Assembly (NCBI GenBank): GCA_017626145.1
Contig: JAGAJK010000017.1
Coordinates: 1-48,997 of the forward strand
Reading direction: 5' to 3'
DNA: 48,997 bases
Origin: Clostridia bacterium
GTDB lineage: Bacteria > Bacillota > Clostridia > RGIG6154
Positions 41,874 through 48,997 of the stretch are shown here, one piece after another; the stretch's first letter is position 1; every line of letters starts with the position of its first letter. The notes beneath the pieces are model-generated. The model was not told where the DNA came from and searched no databases. It saw only the letters and a list, made by a program, of their open reading frames with translations. The position numbers and the translations under genes are program-made.

Positions 41874-44297
41874 TCAATACTTAGTCCAGTCTCTGTTAGG
41901 AAGAAGTTCTGTCCAGTCTTCGTAAACTTCGCCATCAGCCTTTTCACACTTATGGCTGTTAGTTGCTTCAAGTACGTCGTATACGAACCAGTCTGTATCA
42001 TTTACATCCGGGAAGTATACTGTACCCTGGATAAGTCCGTCTGAATCAACACGACGGCAAAGGATTCTGTTGAAGATTGCCATTGCTTCAGCTCTTGTAA
42101 TATTATTATCAGGTTTGAAGGTGTTGTCTTCGTAACCGTTAATCCATGCTGCCTGGCTTGTTGCATCGATATATTCTTCTGCCCAATGACCTTCTACATC
42201 TTTGAATTCAGCTTCTGCTTCGCTCTCAGTTTCGAGGAATCTTGCAGCAATTGTTACAAACTCTGCTCTTGTGATAGCATCTTCAGGATTGAACTTACCG
42301 TCATAACCCTGAATGTATCCACCGTTAGCCATTGTTGAGATAGCCTTATTTGACCATCTTCCTTCTTCTACATCTTCAAAATCGTTTGTTGTTGAAAGAA
42401 TTTCATTTCTGTATTCATCTGTAAGCAATCTGTAGAAAATTGTTGCAATTTCTTCTCTTGAAATATTGTCGTTAGGTCTTACTGTGCCATCGGGATAACC
42501 GATAATATAAGCATAGTGTTCGTCAGATGTTTCAAATTTATCCGGAACCTGAACGCTTACGAACTTTGCATATAATTTTAATGTTTCACCATTCTTAATT
42601 GTAACTTCGCCTTCAACCTTTTCTGTACCATCGTACCAGCCTTCAAAAGCAAAGCCTTCCTTTTCAGGTGTTTCAATGTCCGCAACATCAACCTTGTTGT
42701 TAACAATTAATTCAGATACATCCTTCTCTTCGCCATCAACAACAATAATCAATTCAGGCTCTTCAACTACAGGCTTTGCTCCGCCACTTGTACTAGGTCT
42801 GTATGGTGGTGTGCTGTCGCCAAATGTGTAAATAACGAATTCATCGTTTGCGTCTCTTATATCATAACGCATACCTGTTGCACTCTTTGTATATACGCCA
42901 AAGTAATATGTACCGGGGTCAAGCTGTGTAAACTGCATTGCAAATATACCATTTTTATTCTTTGAAGGTGCTTTGAATGCAAGAGCTACTGTATCATCCC
43001 ATGTGCCTGTAAACTCAGTTGAATTTACTATGTTATCATACTGTCCGTTTTTTGATACTAAAACACCAAATTCATTTGATATAATCTGGTCAACTTTACC
43101 GTTTACAGTAAATGAACCTGTTGCAGTAGACTCGCCTTTACCAATCCACGATCTGAGTCTTGCGTCATCAGAGGTTACAACTGTAATTGTTATTCCGTCT
43201 GCATTGATAAGATCTGTATTTGCCTTAACAACACCATTTTCAACGTAGTAATCAATAGAAGTACCGTTAATTTTTATATCGGTAATTGCACCTGTATAAC
43301 CTGCCATAGGAATAATTCTCTCTACAGCGTAAGGTGTTTCTCCGTCAGCGTACTTTGGAAATTCTGCAGTTGTAGTTGTAACGCCCTGGATATCAAGTGT
43401 AACTGTATAATTTTCAGTTGAACTTAAATCCTGAAGTTCAATTGAATTTTCAGTCTGAACGCCATCCTGATATGTTACAATAGCATCTTCAACTGCTGCC
43501 AGAGACATAAGCTGTGCAGTCATTTCTTCTGTAACTGAAACTGTTTCACTTACACCCTGATTGCCATCTTCATCAACAGCATTAATAACAATAGTGTGAG
43601 TTACTTCATAGCTTTCAGGAGCAACTACTCTGATTGAGCCTTCAACACTGCCGAAAAGTCCGTATTCTGCAACATCTGTTACCTTAAAGCCTTCGCAGAT
43701 AAGAGAAAAGTCATCCAATGAGTTGATGTTTGCATCAAGCTGACCTTTGGTAAGACCATCCTTAACTTCAAAGATAATGGTAACTTCATTTTCTTCAACA
43801 ATTGTATCAACTTTATCAAAGAATAAAGAAACATTATTGCTGAAGCCATCACCTGTCTCAATAGCTGCCGGAATTGTCATACCGTCAGAAACTGCTATAG
43901 TAACAGTGATTTCACCCTGTACAAGCATACTGTCGAACTGTGAATTTAAATCAGCTGCTTCATCCGGATAATTTACAGAAAATAAATTCTCCACCGCACC
44001 GGTAAGTGTATCAAATGCATCCCTGACAATTGACATATCAAGAGTAGCCTTACCGTCAATAGACAGCTCTTCACCTGTGTACAGAACAGACAAACCATCA
44101 GTATAATCGGAATCAGTTGAATTCTTCAACTTAATATCAGCAGGAACCTCCAGCTGAAATACTCTGTTGGAAAATCCGTTTGCGTCAAGAACCCCAACAA
44201 TATTGATCTGCTGTTCATCTGTGAAAGCAAATACATTCACAAACATCATTAACGTAATTACCACAGACATTATTAAAATTGATAATGTCTTTTTCAT
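41874..44297 (-). CDS. SLH-domain surface protein
   Basis: 807 residues. A Sec signal peptide (about 1-24, ending VNVFA) is followed by a large beta-rich region (about 25-510), with one InlB-type repeat (EGFAFEGWYDGTEKVEG, about 550-590). Three C-terminal S-layer homology domains (about 620-790) carry IIGYPDGTVRPNDNISREE, IQGYDGKFNPEDAITRAE and INGYEDNTFKPDNNITRAE. SLH domains bind pyruvylated secondary cell-wall polymers, so this is an exported S-layer-like or adhesin protein. A perfect consensus promoter suggests high expression. AAGGGG precedes the ATG. Confidence 0.92.
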   Translation of the reverse strand: MKKTLSILIMSVVITLMMFVNVFAFTDEQQINIVGVLDANGFSNRVFQLEVPADIKLKNSTDSDYTDGLSVLYTGEELSIDGKATLDMSIVRDAFDTLTGAVENLFSVNYPDEAADLNSQFDSMLVQGEITVTIAVSDGMTIPAAIETGDGFSNNVSLFFDKVDTIVEENEVTIIFEVKDGLTKGQLDANINSLDDFSLICEGFKVTDVAEYGLFGSVEGSIRVVAPESYEVTHTIVINAVDEDGNQGVSETVSVTEEMTAQLMSLAAVEDAIVTYQDGVQTENSIELQDLSSTENYTVTLDIQGVTTTTAEFPKYADGETPYAVERIIPMAGYTGAITDIKINGTSIDYYVENGVVKANTDLINADGITITVVTSDDARLRSWIGKGESTATGSFTVNGKVDQIISNEFGVLVSKNGQYDNIVNSTEFTGTWDDTVALAFKAPSKNKNGIFAMQFTQLDPGTYYFGVYTKSATGMRYDIRDANDEFVIYTFGDSTPPYRPSTSGGAKPVVEEPELIIVVDGEEKDVSELIVNNKVDVADIETPEKEGFAFEGWYDGTEKVEGEVTIKNGETLKLYAKFVSVQVPDKFETSDEHYAYIIGYPDGTVRPNDNISREEIATIFYRLLTDEYRNEILSTTNDFEDVEEGRWSNKAISTMANGGYIQGYDGKFNPEDAITRAEFVTIAARFLETESEAEAEFKDVEGHWAEEYIDATSQAAWINGYEDNTFKPDNNITRAEAMAIFNRILCRRVDSDGLIQGTVYFPDVNDTDWFVYDVLEATNSHKCEKADGEVYEDWTELLPNRDWTKY

Positions 44298-44330
44298 AGT
44301 AACACCCCTTACATAAAATTGCTATTTATT

Positions 44331-44352
44331 TGTGCAGATATAAAACTGCACA
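44331..44352 (-). promoter_or_regulatory. 5' UTR hairpin of the SLH gene
   Basis: TGTGCAG pairs with CTGCACA around an eight-base AT loop, near the start of the transcript and upstream of the ribosome binding site. It may stabilise the mRNA. Confidence 0.45.
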
Positions 44353-44366
44353 TTATAATATACTTT

Positions 44367-44395
44367 ATTATATCATCACAAATTTGTTTTGTCAA
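44367..44395 (-). promoter_or_regulatory. Perfect consensus promoter of the SLH gene
   Basis: TTGACA (44390-44395), 17 bp, TATAAT (44367-44372) on the minus strand, about 65 nt before the ATG. Confidence 0.85.
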
Positions 44396-44407
44396 GAACT
44401 GAAAACG

Positions 44408-44581
44408 TTAATTTTGCTTCCTGACTATAGAATATTCATCCCCCGGGTGGTAATAAGGACAGACATTTTTGTTTGAGAAATTTACACGCCAGTATTCGTC
44501 TTCATCCATAGAAATTCCGCAACAATATTCTTCATATTCTTCATCATAGTAGTAATTCATACAGTTTTCACAATCATACAT
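44408..44581 (-). CDS. Small Cys-rich protein, DUF6472-like
   Basis: 57 residues, one base after the folC stop, with AAGGAG 10 nt before the ATG. The sequence has C-x-x-C near the start (CENC), a very acidic Tyr/Glu-rich middle (DEEYEEYCC), a WRV segment and CPYYHPGDEYSIVRKQN at the end. The C-x-x-C, C, C-P-[YF]-Y, D-E-Y and V-R-[HK]-Q spacing matches small clostridial DUF6472 proteins, possibly metal-binding. The function is unknown. It sits in the folate operon. Confidence 0.7.
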   Translation of the reverse strand: MYDCENCMNYYYDEEYEEYCCGISMDEDEYWRVNFSNKNVCPYYHPGDEYSIVRKQN

Positions 44582-44582
44582 A

Positions 44583-45776
44583 TCAGAACAGCTCCTTATA
44601 AGAATACAGTGAACCGCAAATAAACAAAGGGCGTCCCCGGGTGTTTTTAACTGCGGTCTTCATATCTTCAAACACCATAGCTTCAATTCCAAGCTTTTTT
44701 GCTGTTTCTGCCATATGTTTACCATCCATTGCTCTTGGATTATCCTGTACAGTTACGAAGATAAAATTACTATGTCCGTCATTTAAAATTTCAAGCATTC
44801 CGTCAAAGTCTTTATCCGCCATCACACCCATAATGAAATACTTTTCCGAATTTGGGATATATCTGTCAAGGCTTTTTCTGAGTGCCTTTGCACCGTCGGG
44901 ATTATGAGCACCGTCAAAATAAATTCCTTTTGAAAGCTTTTCAAAGCGTCCGGGGTTTTTTGTGTCTTCAAGTCCGCTGATTATATATTCCTCTTCTATG
45001 CCCAGAAGCTCTGCGGCTTTAACGGCAAGAGATGCATTTTCAATCTGATTTATTCCACACAATGAAAGAGTTACTTTTTTACCTTTATATTCTATGACCT
45101 CATTAAAATTTTTATGTGAAACAGATTCGAGCATTGACGCACAGCATATCTGCGCTCCGTTGTTACTGCATTTTTTCTCAATAACGGTAAAATCACCGTT
45201 TCCGTTTAAAGTAACAACCTTTGCCCCTCTTTTTATAATTCCGCTTTTAACTTTTGTTATTTCGGACACAGAATTTCCAAGATACTGCATATGGTCAAGG
45301 GCAATATGCGTAATAATGCAGATTTTACTGTTCTGTACTATATTGGTAGCATCTCCCTCGCCGCCCATACCTGTCTCAAGAATAACTATTTCGCAATTCT
45401 TTTCCTTGAAATACACAAATGCAACAGCACACATTATTTCAAAAGGAGACGGCATTTCTTCCATTTCTTCCGCAACCTCAGAAACAATATCAATAAGTTT
45501 TTTTAAATCATCATCAGAAATTTCTTTACCGCACACCCTTATGGTTTCATTTTTTTTAACAAGCTCGGGTGAAGAAAACCTTCCAACATTTGCTCCGCTT
45601 TTTACAAGCATTGACTCCAGAAAAGCACATACAGAACCTTTTCCGTTAGTACCTGCAACATGGATAAATTCCAAATCATCCTGAGGGTTGCCGAGTTTTT
45701 CAAGTAATATTCTGATTTTATTTAATTCAAGCTTTATATCTGTCTGAAAGCTTAATGCATATTTTTCTCTGTTCAT
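44583..45776 (-). CDS. folC: Folylpolyglutamate/dihydrofolate synthase
   Basis: 397 residues, Mur-ligase-like enzyme adding glutamate to folates. P-loop HVAGTNGKGSVCAFL (about 40-54), FSSPELV, ILETGMGGEGDATN with the metal/ATP residues, THIALDHMQYLG and the C-terminal FDGAHNPDGAKAL are intact. It lies 9 bp downstream of folT, under the THF riboswitch, so imported folate is trapped by polyglutamylation. Confidence 0.95.
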   Translation of the reverse strand: MNREKYALSFQTDIKLELNKIRILLEKLGNPQDDLEFIHVAGTNGKGSVCAFLESMLVKSGANVGRFSSPELVKKNETIRVCGKEISDDDLKKLIDIVSEVAEEMEEMPSPFEIMCAVAFVYFKEKNCEIVILETGMGGEGDATNIVQNSKICIITHIALDHMQYLGNSVSEITKVKSGIIKRGAKVVTLNGNGDFTVIEKKCSNNGAQICCASMLESVSHKNFNEVIEYKGKKVTLSLCGINQIENASLAVKAAELLGIEEEYIISGLEDTKNPGRFEKLSKGIYFDGAHNPDGAKALRKSLDRYIPNSEKYFIMGVMADKDFDGMLEILNDGHSNFIFVTVQDNPRAMDGKHMAETAKKLGIEAMVFEDMKTAVKNTRGRPLFICGSLYSYKELF

Positions 45777-45785
45777 ATTGTTCCC

Positions 45786-46334
45786 TTACTTTCTGACTAC
45801 CCTGATTATTCCCGGAACAAAACGTTCAAACAGGTTTAGCACTACAAAATTCAAAACGAAGGCTACCATACACCCGGGCAGACGCTGTATAAAGGCTACA
45901 TAAAAGTCTGCAGAAACAAATCCTACACTTTGTAAAATTAATGTTTTTATCACCATATTAATTGCAAACTGAATTACCGAATAAATTAAAATCTTCACAT
46001 TTAAATTGAGGTATGGTATACGAATTTGTTTTTTTCGTGAGAAAAAGACTCCGAAAAGAAATCCGAATATAAATTCTACCACCGTAAGCTGCCACAGATA
46101 CATACCGGTCGGATTAGCAAGAAAAGAAATAAAATCTGCCATTGCGGCAACAAAACCGCCAATCCATGGACCAAATGCTGCTGCCGCAAGGTATACCGAA
46201 ACAAAGCTTACCGAAATTTTACTTATGTTACCCACTCTTAAAAATCCGGATACATATCCTAAAATTACTGTAAGAGCTATAAACATCGCAATCAGACACA
46301 GCTCTTTTGTTGTTATTTTTTTTGAATTAAACAT
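45786..46334 (-). CDS. folT: Folate ECF transporter S component
   Basis: 182 residues with about six membrane helices. It has the FolT-like N-terminus TTKELCLIAMFIALTVILG, AAAAFGPWIGGFVAAMADF and a conserved RLPGC near helix 6. It captures folate for the shared EcfA/A'/T module. Identity is supported by the THF riboswitch upstream and folC downstream. Its ribosome binding site is the 3' arm of the terminator hairpin at 46342-46378. Confidence 0.92.
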   Translation of the reverse strand: MFNSKKITTKELCLIAMFIALTVILGYVSGFLRVGNISKISVSFVSVYLAAAAFGPWIGGFVAAMADFISFLANPTGMYLWQLTVVEFIFGFLFGVFFSRKKQIRIPYLNLNVKILIYSVIQFAINMVIKTLILQSVGFVSADFYVAFIQRLPGCMVAFVLNFVVLNLFERFVPGIIRVVRK

Positions 46335-46341
46335 AAAAAAC

Positions 46342-46378
46342 CTCCTTAAATATGTATTCTCGCTACATATTTAAGGAG
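46342..46378 (-). promoter_or_regulatory. Expression platform: terminator that also hides the folT RBS
   Basis: A 15-bp perfect stem, CTCCTTAAATATGTA with TACATATTTAAGGAG, loop of seven, then TTTTTT and the ATG. The AAGGAG of the 3' arm is the folT Shine-Dalgarno. UACAUA just after the riboswitch (about 46390-46396) can pair with UAUGUA of the 5' arm as an anti-terminator. Confidence 0.75.
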
Positions 46379-46396
46379 AGAAGCCTCAAGTATGTA

Positions 46397-46489
46397 CAGC
46401 GGGATGCAGATACCTTACCGCAACAATTGTTTTCGTCCGCAAAGCAACTCCCCGTCCCTGCGGCACTTAACGCAAAGTATCTTACTCTG
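46397..46489 (-). promoter_or_regulatory. Tetrahydrofolate (THF) riboswitch
   Basis: Read on the minus strand, the ~93-nt element has CAGAGTA at the 5' end, GCGTTAAGTG, a central GGGA/CGG region, GCGGTAAGGTATC and TGCATCCCGCTG at the 3' end. These are the conserved blocks of the folT-type THF riboswitch (class I). It binds reduced folates and turns off folT-folC. Confidence 0.92.
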
Positions 46490-46504
46490 ATTTATTACCC
46501 TAAA

Positions 46505-46533
46505 ATTATATCATATATCCGTAATTTTTGCAA
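46505..46533 (-). promoter_or_regulatory. Promoter of the folT operon
   Basis: TTGCAA (46528-46533), 17-bp spacer and TATAAT (46505-46510) on the minus strand. It ends three bases from the exonuclease stop and starts RNA about 8 nt before the riboswitch. Confidence 0.65.
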
Positions 46534-46535
46534 TA

Positions 46536-47438
46536 TCAAACTACTGTCCATTCTTTAAATTTTTCTTCAAAATAATCTCTGTTTGAATCATCAAGCCTGT
46601 ACAGATTTTTATTTGCAGTAACCATTTTTTCTTCATCCTTGGAAAATCTTATTCTTGATATGAAGAAACCGTGTTTTCTGCATTTATTTAAAATAACATA
46701 TTTATGTCTGCCCTGCTTCCATTTTTTAACTGTTTTACTTCTGCCGTTGCAAAATGGGCAATTGCTTTTAATTACACTTCTGTCCTTCATTGCCTGGGCA
46801 GGATTTTCATATCCTTCATACTGAAATCTCATAAGAAAATCCTCGCTTTGCATACTGATTTCCTTTACAGTATCGTAATTTTCAATTCCCTGCTTTACCT
46901 TAAGCTTTTTACATACCAAAGCAGTAAAGTAAGCATCGTTTAACGCATCGTGCCTGTCTAACTTACTTTCGATATTAAACGTTTCCATAGCATGGTCAAG
47001 AGAAAACTGACGTCCGTAGCAATGGGTATCGTAATTATATATACATTGGAGATTGTAGCATTCAGGAGCATCATCCCCCATACCAAAGAACTTCATATTC
47101 TTTGACAGCATATCGTAATCATCATCGCCCCAGGTAATAAAAGTTGAATCTTCACCGCACCAGTTCAAAAATGATTTATACGCAACATCTCTGTCAACAC
47201 CTGAATTTGAAATAACTTCATCTGTTATACCTGTGATTCTGGTTACACGTTTATTCATTTTTTTATATACTGTTGGTTTTACCGTTACCTTAAAGGTATC
47301 GGTTATGTTAAAACCGTCATCCATCTTGACAGCACCTATCTGAACAATCTCACCGTAAAGGGTAACATCGTTATTTGTTCTAAGCTGCTGCTTTGAATAT
47401 GGCTGATTCCACTCCATATCAAAGGAAATATAACTCAG
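46536..47438 (-). CDS. DEDD-type 3'-5' exonuclease with C-terminal Cys cluster
   Basis: 300 residues. The exonuclease domain (1-190) has the first DxE motif in SFDMEWNQ, then VQIGAVKMDD, TRITGITDEVI, WGDDDYDML and the late H-D-A-x-x-D in DRHDALNDAYFTALV (DEDDh). The C-terminal part has CPFCNG and NKCRKHGFF, possibly a zinc ribbon. The first ATG (47417) would begin at MEW and lose the catalytic Asp. In-frame codons continue upstream to CTG 47438, 7 nt after AAAGGAGG, and encode the expected SYISFD strand, so CTG is the likely start. It is 30 bp downstream of the Eis-like gene. Confidence 0.85.
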   Translation of the reverse strand: MSYISFDMEWNQPYSKQQLRTNNDVTLYGEIVQIGAVKMDDGFNITDTFKVTVKPTVYKKMNKRVTRITGITDEVISNSGVDRDVAYKSFLNWCGEDSTFITWGDDDYDMLSKNMKFFGMGDDAPECYNLQCIYNYDTHCYGRQFSLDHAMETFNIESKLDRHDALNDAYFTALVCKKLKVKQGIENYDTVKEISMQSEDFLMRFQYEGYENPAQAMKDRSVIKSNCPFCNGRSKTVKKWKQGRHKYVILNKCRKHGFFISRIRFSKDEEKMVTANKNLYRLDDSNRDYFEEKFKEWTVV

Positions 47439-47468
47439 AAGTATTCCTCCTTTCAGGATAATTATCTA

Positions 47469-48695
47469 TCAGAAATGACCTTCAATCCACACGTGCTTTT
47501 TATAAAACACCTTTTCTAAATTATCTTTATTAATCACTTTTATATCAGGGAAAATAAGAAGATTTTCAAAGCTCATTCTTCCCATAATTCCCGTTGTGAA
47601 AGATGTTATTTTCATCTCTATATCAGGAGCTCCGCCACGGGAAACTTTAGTTTCCTTACCAAACTCAACGGTAAAACAGTCGTTATTCCACGGAGCATAA
47701 ATATCGTCATAAATCTTTATACAGATTTTACCTTCACCATTATATTTTGCCATTTTAAGAACTTCCTCAACATCAATAACTCTTGTTGTACCCTGATTAA
47801 GAACCGTTCTTACAACATTTCTTTTTCCCCAGCCACCGCAGGAATCCAGAACAGGTGCTATATCAATTGATTCAGGCAAAGTAATTAAAAGGTGATCACA
47901 ATACGACCTCTGAGTTGCAAAATATGAAAGTATACCCTTAAGTCCGTTAAAATCTGTAAACCACAAACTGTTAACAACCATATTCTGCGGTCTGTCCGCC
48001 TGAGGAGATACAGAATAACTCATATAGGCATCGGCACTACCGCTTTCGTTATAATGAACAAAAGCATTTACTCCCGAAACATAAGGCTTTTTACTTTCAA
48101 AGAAAGCTTCCCATTCTTTGTCATTTCTGGTTATAAGAAGGTTTTTGTCTGCAGCAAATTTATTGAAAACAGATTTTACATCTTCTTTCATCTTATCTGT
48201 TCCATCGTAAGGCACTGCTATGCCTTCCTTATAAATACAAAGCTTTTCTATAGGAATTTTCCAGGTTTCAGACTGACACGTTACATCATAACCATACTGA
48301 CGGTAATAATTTTCTTCAAAAGGATACAGATGAGAAATATACTGCCCCTTCGCACGCATAATCTTAAAGCTTTCTGCGTATATCTGCTTCATTGCACCCT
48401 TCAACGGTGAGTTAAAATCTGAAATAACACCGCCTATGCCACTCATTTTACAAGGGGTTCCGTCAAAATTGGCATTAAAGCCGTACACTTCTATTGCAGC
48501 ATAAAGCTTTTCCTCGTAAAAAGCACCAAGACGGAAAAAGTCCGGCTCACGATTTAAATCCTCTTTTTTGAGAATTTCTTTATATGCATCCTCGTCCGAA
48601 AGCTGTTCATTCTTTGAACGGAACATAACAGTCGACAGCTTTTTGTATGGGATAACTTCTTCGCCGTAAAATTCTCTGATTAAATAGTTTTCCAT
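47469..48695 (-). CDS. Eis-family GNAT acetyltransferase
   Basis: 408 residues with the Eis layout. The N-terminal GNAT domain (about 1-150) holds the acetyl-CoA region GIGGVISDFNSPLKGAMKQI and YPFEENYYRQYGY. A second GNAT-like domain is followed by a C-terminal SCP2-like domain (about 300-408). Eis proteins acetylate amines such as aminoglycosides or protein lysines; the target here is unknown. The start at 48695 (MENYLIREF) has GGGAGA 8 nt upstream; an in-frame ATG at 48719 lies before this site. Confidence 0.85.
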   Translation of the reverse strand: MENYLIREFYGEEVIPYKKLSTVMFRSKNEQLSDEDAYKEILKKEDLNREPDFFRLGAFYEEKLYAAIEVYGFNANFDGTPCKMSGIGGVISDFNSPLKGAMKQIYAESFKIMRAKGQYISHLYPFEENYYRQYGYDVTCQSETWKIPIEKLCIYKEGIAVPYDGTDKMKEDVKSVFNKFAADKNLLITRNDKEWEAFFESKKPYVSGVNAFVHYNESGSADAYMSYSVSPQADRPQNMVVNSLWFTDFNGLKGILSYFATQRSYCDHLLITLPESIDIAPVLDSCGGWGKRNVVRTVLNQGTTRVIDVEEVLKMAKYNGEGKICIKIYDDIYAPWNNDCFTVEFGKETKVSRGGAPDIEMKITSFTTGIMGRMSFENLLIFPDIKVINKDNLEKVFYKKHVWIEGHF

Positions 48696-48738
48696 ATAGT
48701 TTATCTCCCGAAGAATCAAATTTTCCCCTTGAAATTTT

Positions 48739-48767
48739 ATTTTATCACATATGCATCAAAAAAGCAA
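48739..48767 (-). promoter_or_regulatory. Possible promoter of the Eis-like gene
   Basis: TTGCTT (48762-48767), 17 bp, TAAAAT (48739-48744) on the minus strand; the -35 lies in the arm of a hairpin. The match is only fair. Confidence 0.35.
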
Positions 48768-48940
48768 GTAGCAAAACTACTTGCTTCAGCGTGTCGATAA
48801 ACCTATCGACACGCTGACAGACAAGGAAAAAGAAAGTTATATTTTGGCGAACGGGGTGCAGACAGTACGATGGTACGGCAATAACCCGTTCGTCAAAAAG
48901 CAAGCAAAATGCCTATAAACTCGATGTTTATAGGCATTTT
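48762..48940. repeat. Cluster of four perfect hairpins at the right edge
   Basis: 48762-48786 (10-bp stem), 48787-48816 (13-bp stem CAGCGTGTCGATA), 48842-48898 (14-bp stem with one G-T pair, enclosing GTAC-gatg-GTAC at 48865-48876) and 48906-48940 (14-bp stem, terminator-like with T-run). They follow each other almost without spacers. This is a structured intergenic element; 48941-48997 is AT-rich with nothing recognised. Confidence 0.7.
48781..48918 (+). pseudogene. Orphan C-terminal reading frame, likely gene remnant
   Basis: About 45 codons are open to TAA at 48916-48918, in frame from TTG 48781, and encode a plausible protein end (DTLTDKEKESY, then VQTVRWYGNNPF and a basic tail). There is no ribosome binding site, the upstream frame is closed at 48769-48771, and the terminator-like hairpin at 48906-48940 follows the stop as in a real gene. 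It is best read as the 3' remnant of a lost gene, now folded into hairpins. The family is not recognised. Confidence 0.35.
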
Positions 48941-48997
48941 TAAGTAGTATTATTAAATTTGAATAATTAAAACTATAAATTAATATAATTCAAAAAA

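Noticed and set aside
45094-45684. 196-codon plus-strand frame
   Set aside because: Antisense shadow of folC; the folC frame has all Mur-ligase motifs.
46352-46558. 68-codon plus-strand frame
   Set aside because: It is antisense to the THF riboswitch and expression platform and has no ribosome binding site.

Overview
The window is AT-rich DNA from an anaerobic, endospore-forming member of the Clostridia (Firmicutes), most likely an animal-gut species. The evidence is a spore-coat SipL-type gene next to a GerA-type germinant receptor operon, a bile salt hydrolase, a hexuronate catabolic operon, a GH94 phosphorylase, an SLH-domain surface protein, ECF-type vitamin transporters, a THF riboswitch and class A RNase P RNA. 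Promoters of the TTGACA-N17-TATAAT type and AGGAGG ribosome binding sites are easy to read throughout. The species cannot be fixed from the sequence alone.

Layout. 1-3.7 kb is accessory: three minus-strand genes (a four-helix-bundle S23/IVP-type protein, a nuclease-like protein with six zinc ribbons, an AbiTii-type protein). They follow one recognisable promoter (3662-3690), and the transcript would begin with a 180-nt 'fishbone' palindrome made of side hairpins joined by a repeated heptamer. A second, cloverleaf-like hairpin cluster lies beyond the last gene. This is the best candidate for an undescribed system. 3.7-10.8 kb carries a degenerate PurH paralogue, sipL, and a gerKA-KB-KC operon ending in an overlooked 57-codon two-helix membrane gene. 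10.8-13.6 kb has nrdR and the uracil salvage pair upp-uraA. 13.8-17.8 kb is the glucuronate operon uxuA-uxuB-uxaC plus a small anchored protein. 17.8-20.6 kb holds two conserved-family genes, a nested inverted-repeat element and a surface-type protein without a signal peptide.

20.7-26.2 kb is a minus-strand maintenance block: an MBL hydrolase, mutS2, a DUF6514-like gene, rnpB (whose promoter lies inside the 3' end of the Nif3-like gene) and trmK. 26.3-30.1 kb has serS and a GH94 phosphorylase. 30.1-32.6 kb has an ECF S component, coaX and a bile salt hydrolase. 32.6-33.2 kb is a Gly-Arg-His tRNA operon with copies of the tRNA-His 3' end scattered behind it. 33.2-39.6 kb is the proteostasis operon thrC - phosphoesterase - tig - clpP - clpX plus a glyoxalase-II-like gene. 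39.7-41.7 kb is a LacI-type regulator with its own operator and a TIM-barrel sugar isomerase. 41.9-44.3 kb is an SLH surface protein behind a perfect consensus promoter. 44.4-46.5 kb is a folate uptake and polyglutamylation operon (folT-folC-small DUF6472-like gene) under a THF riboswitch. 46.5-48.7 kb has a DEDD exonuclease that appears to start at CTG and an Eis-type acetyltransferase. The right edge is a cluster of perfect hairpins over the tail of an orphan reading frame.

Most of the window is ordinary chromosomal backbone. The unusual material lies at the left edge, at the right edge, around 18.9-19.1 kb and around the tRNA-His gene. Functions were assigned by recognising family motifs by eye; no database search was run.
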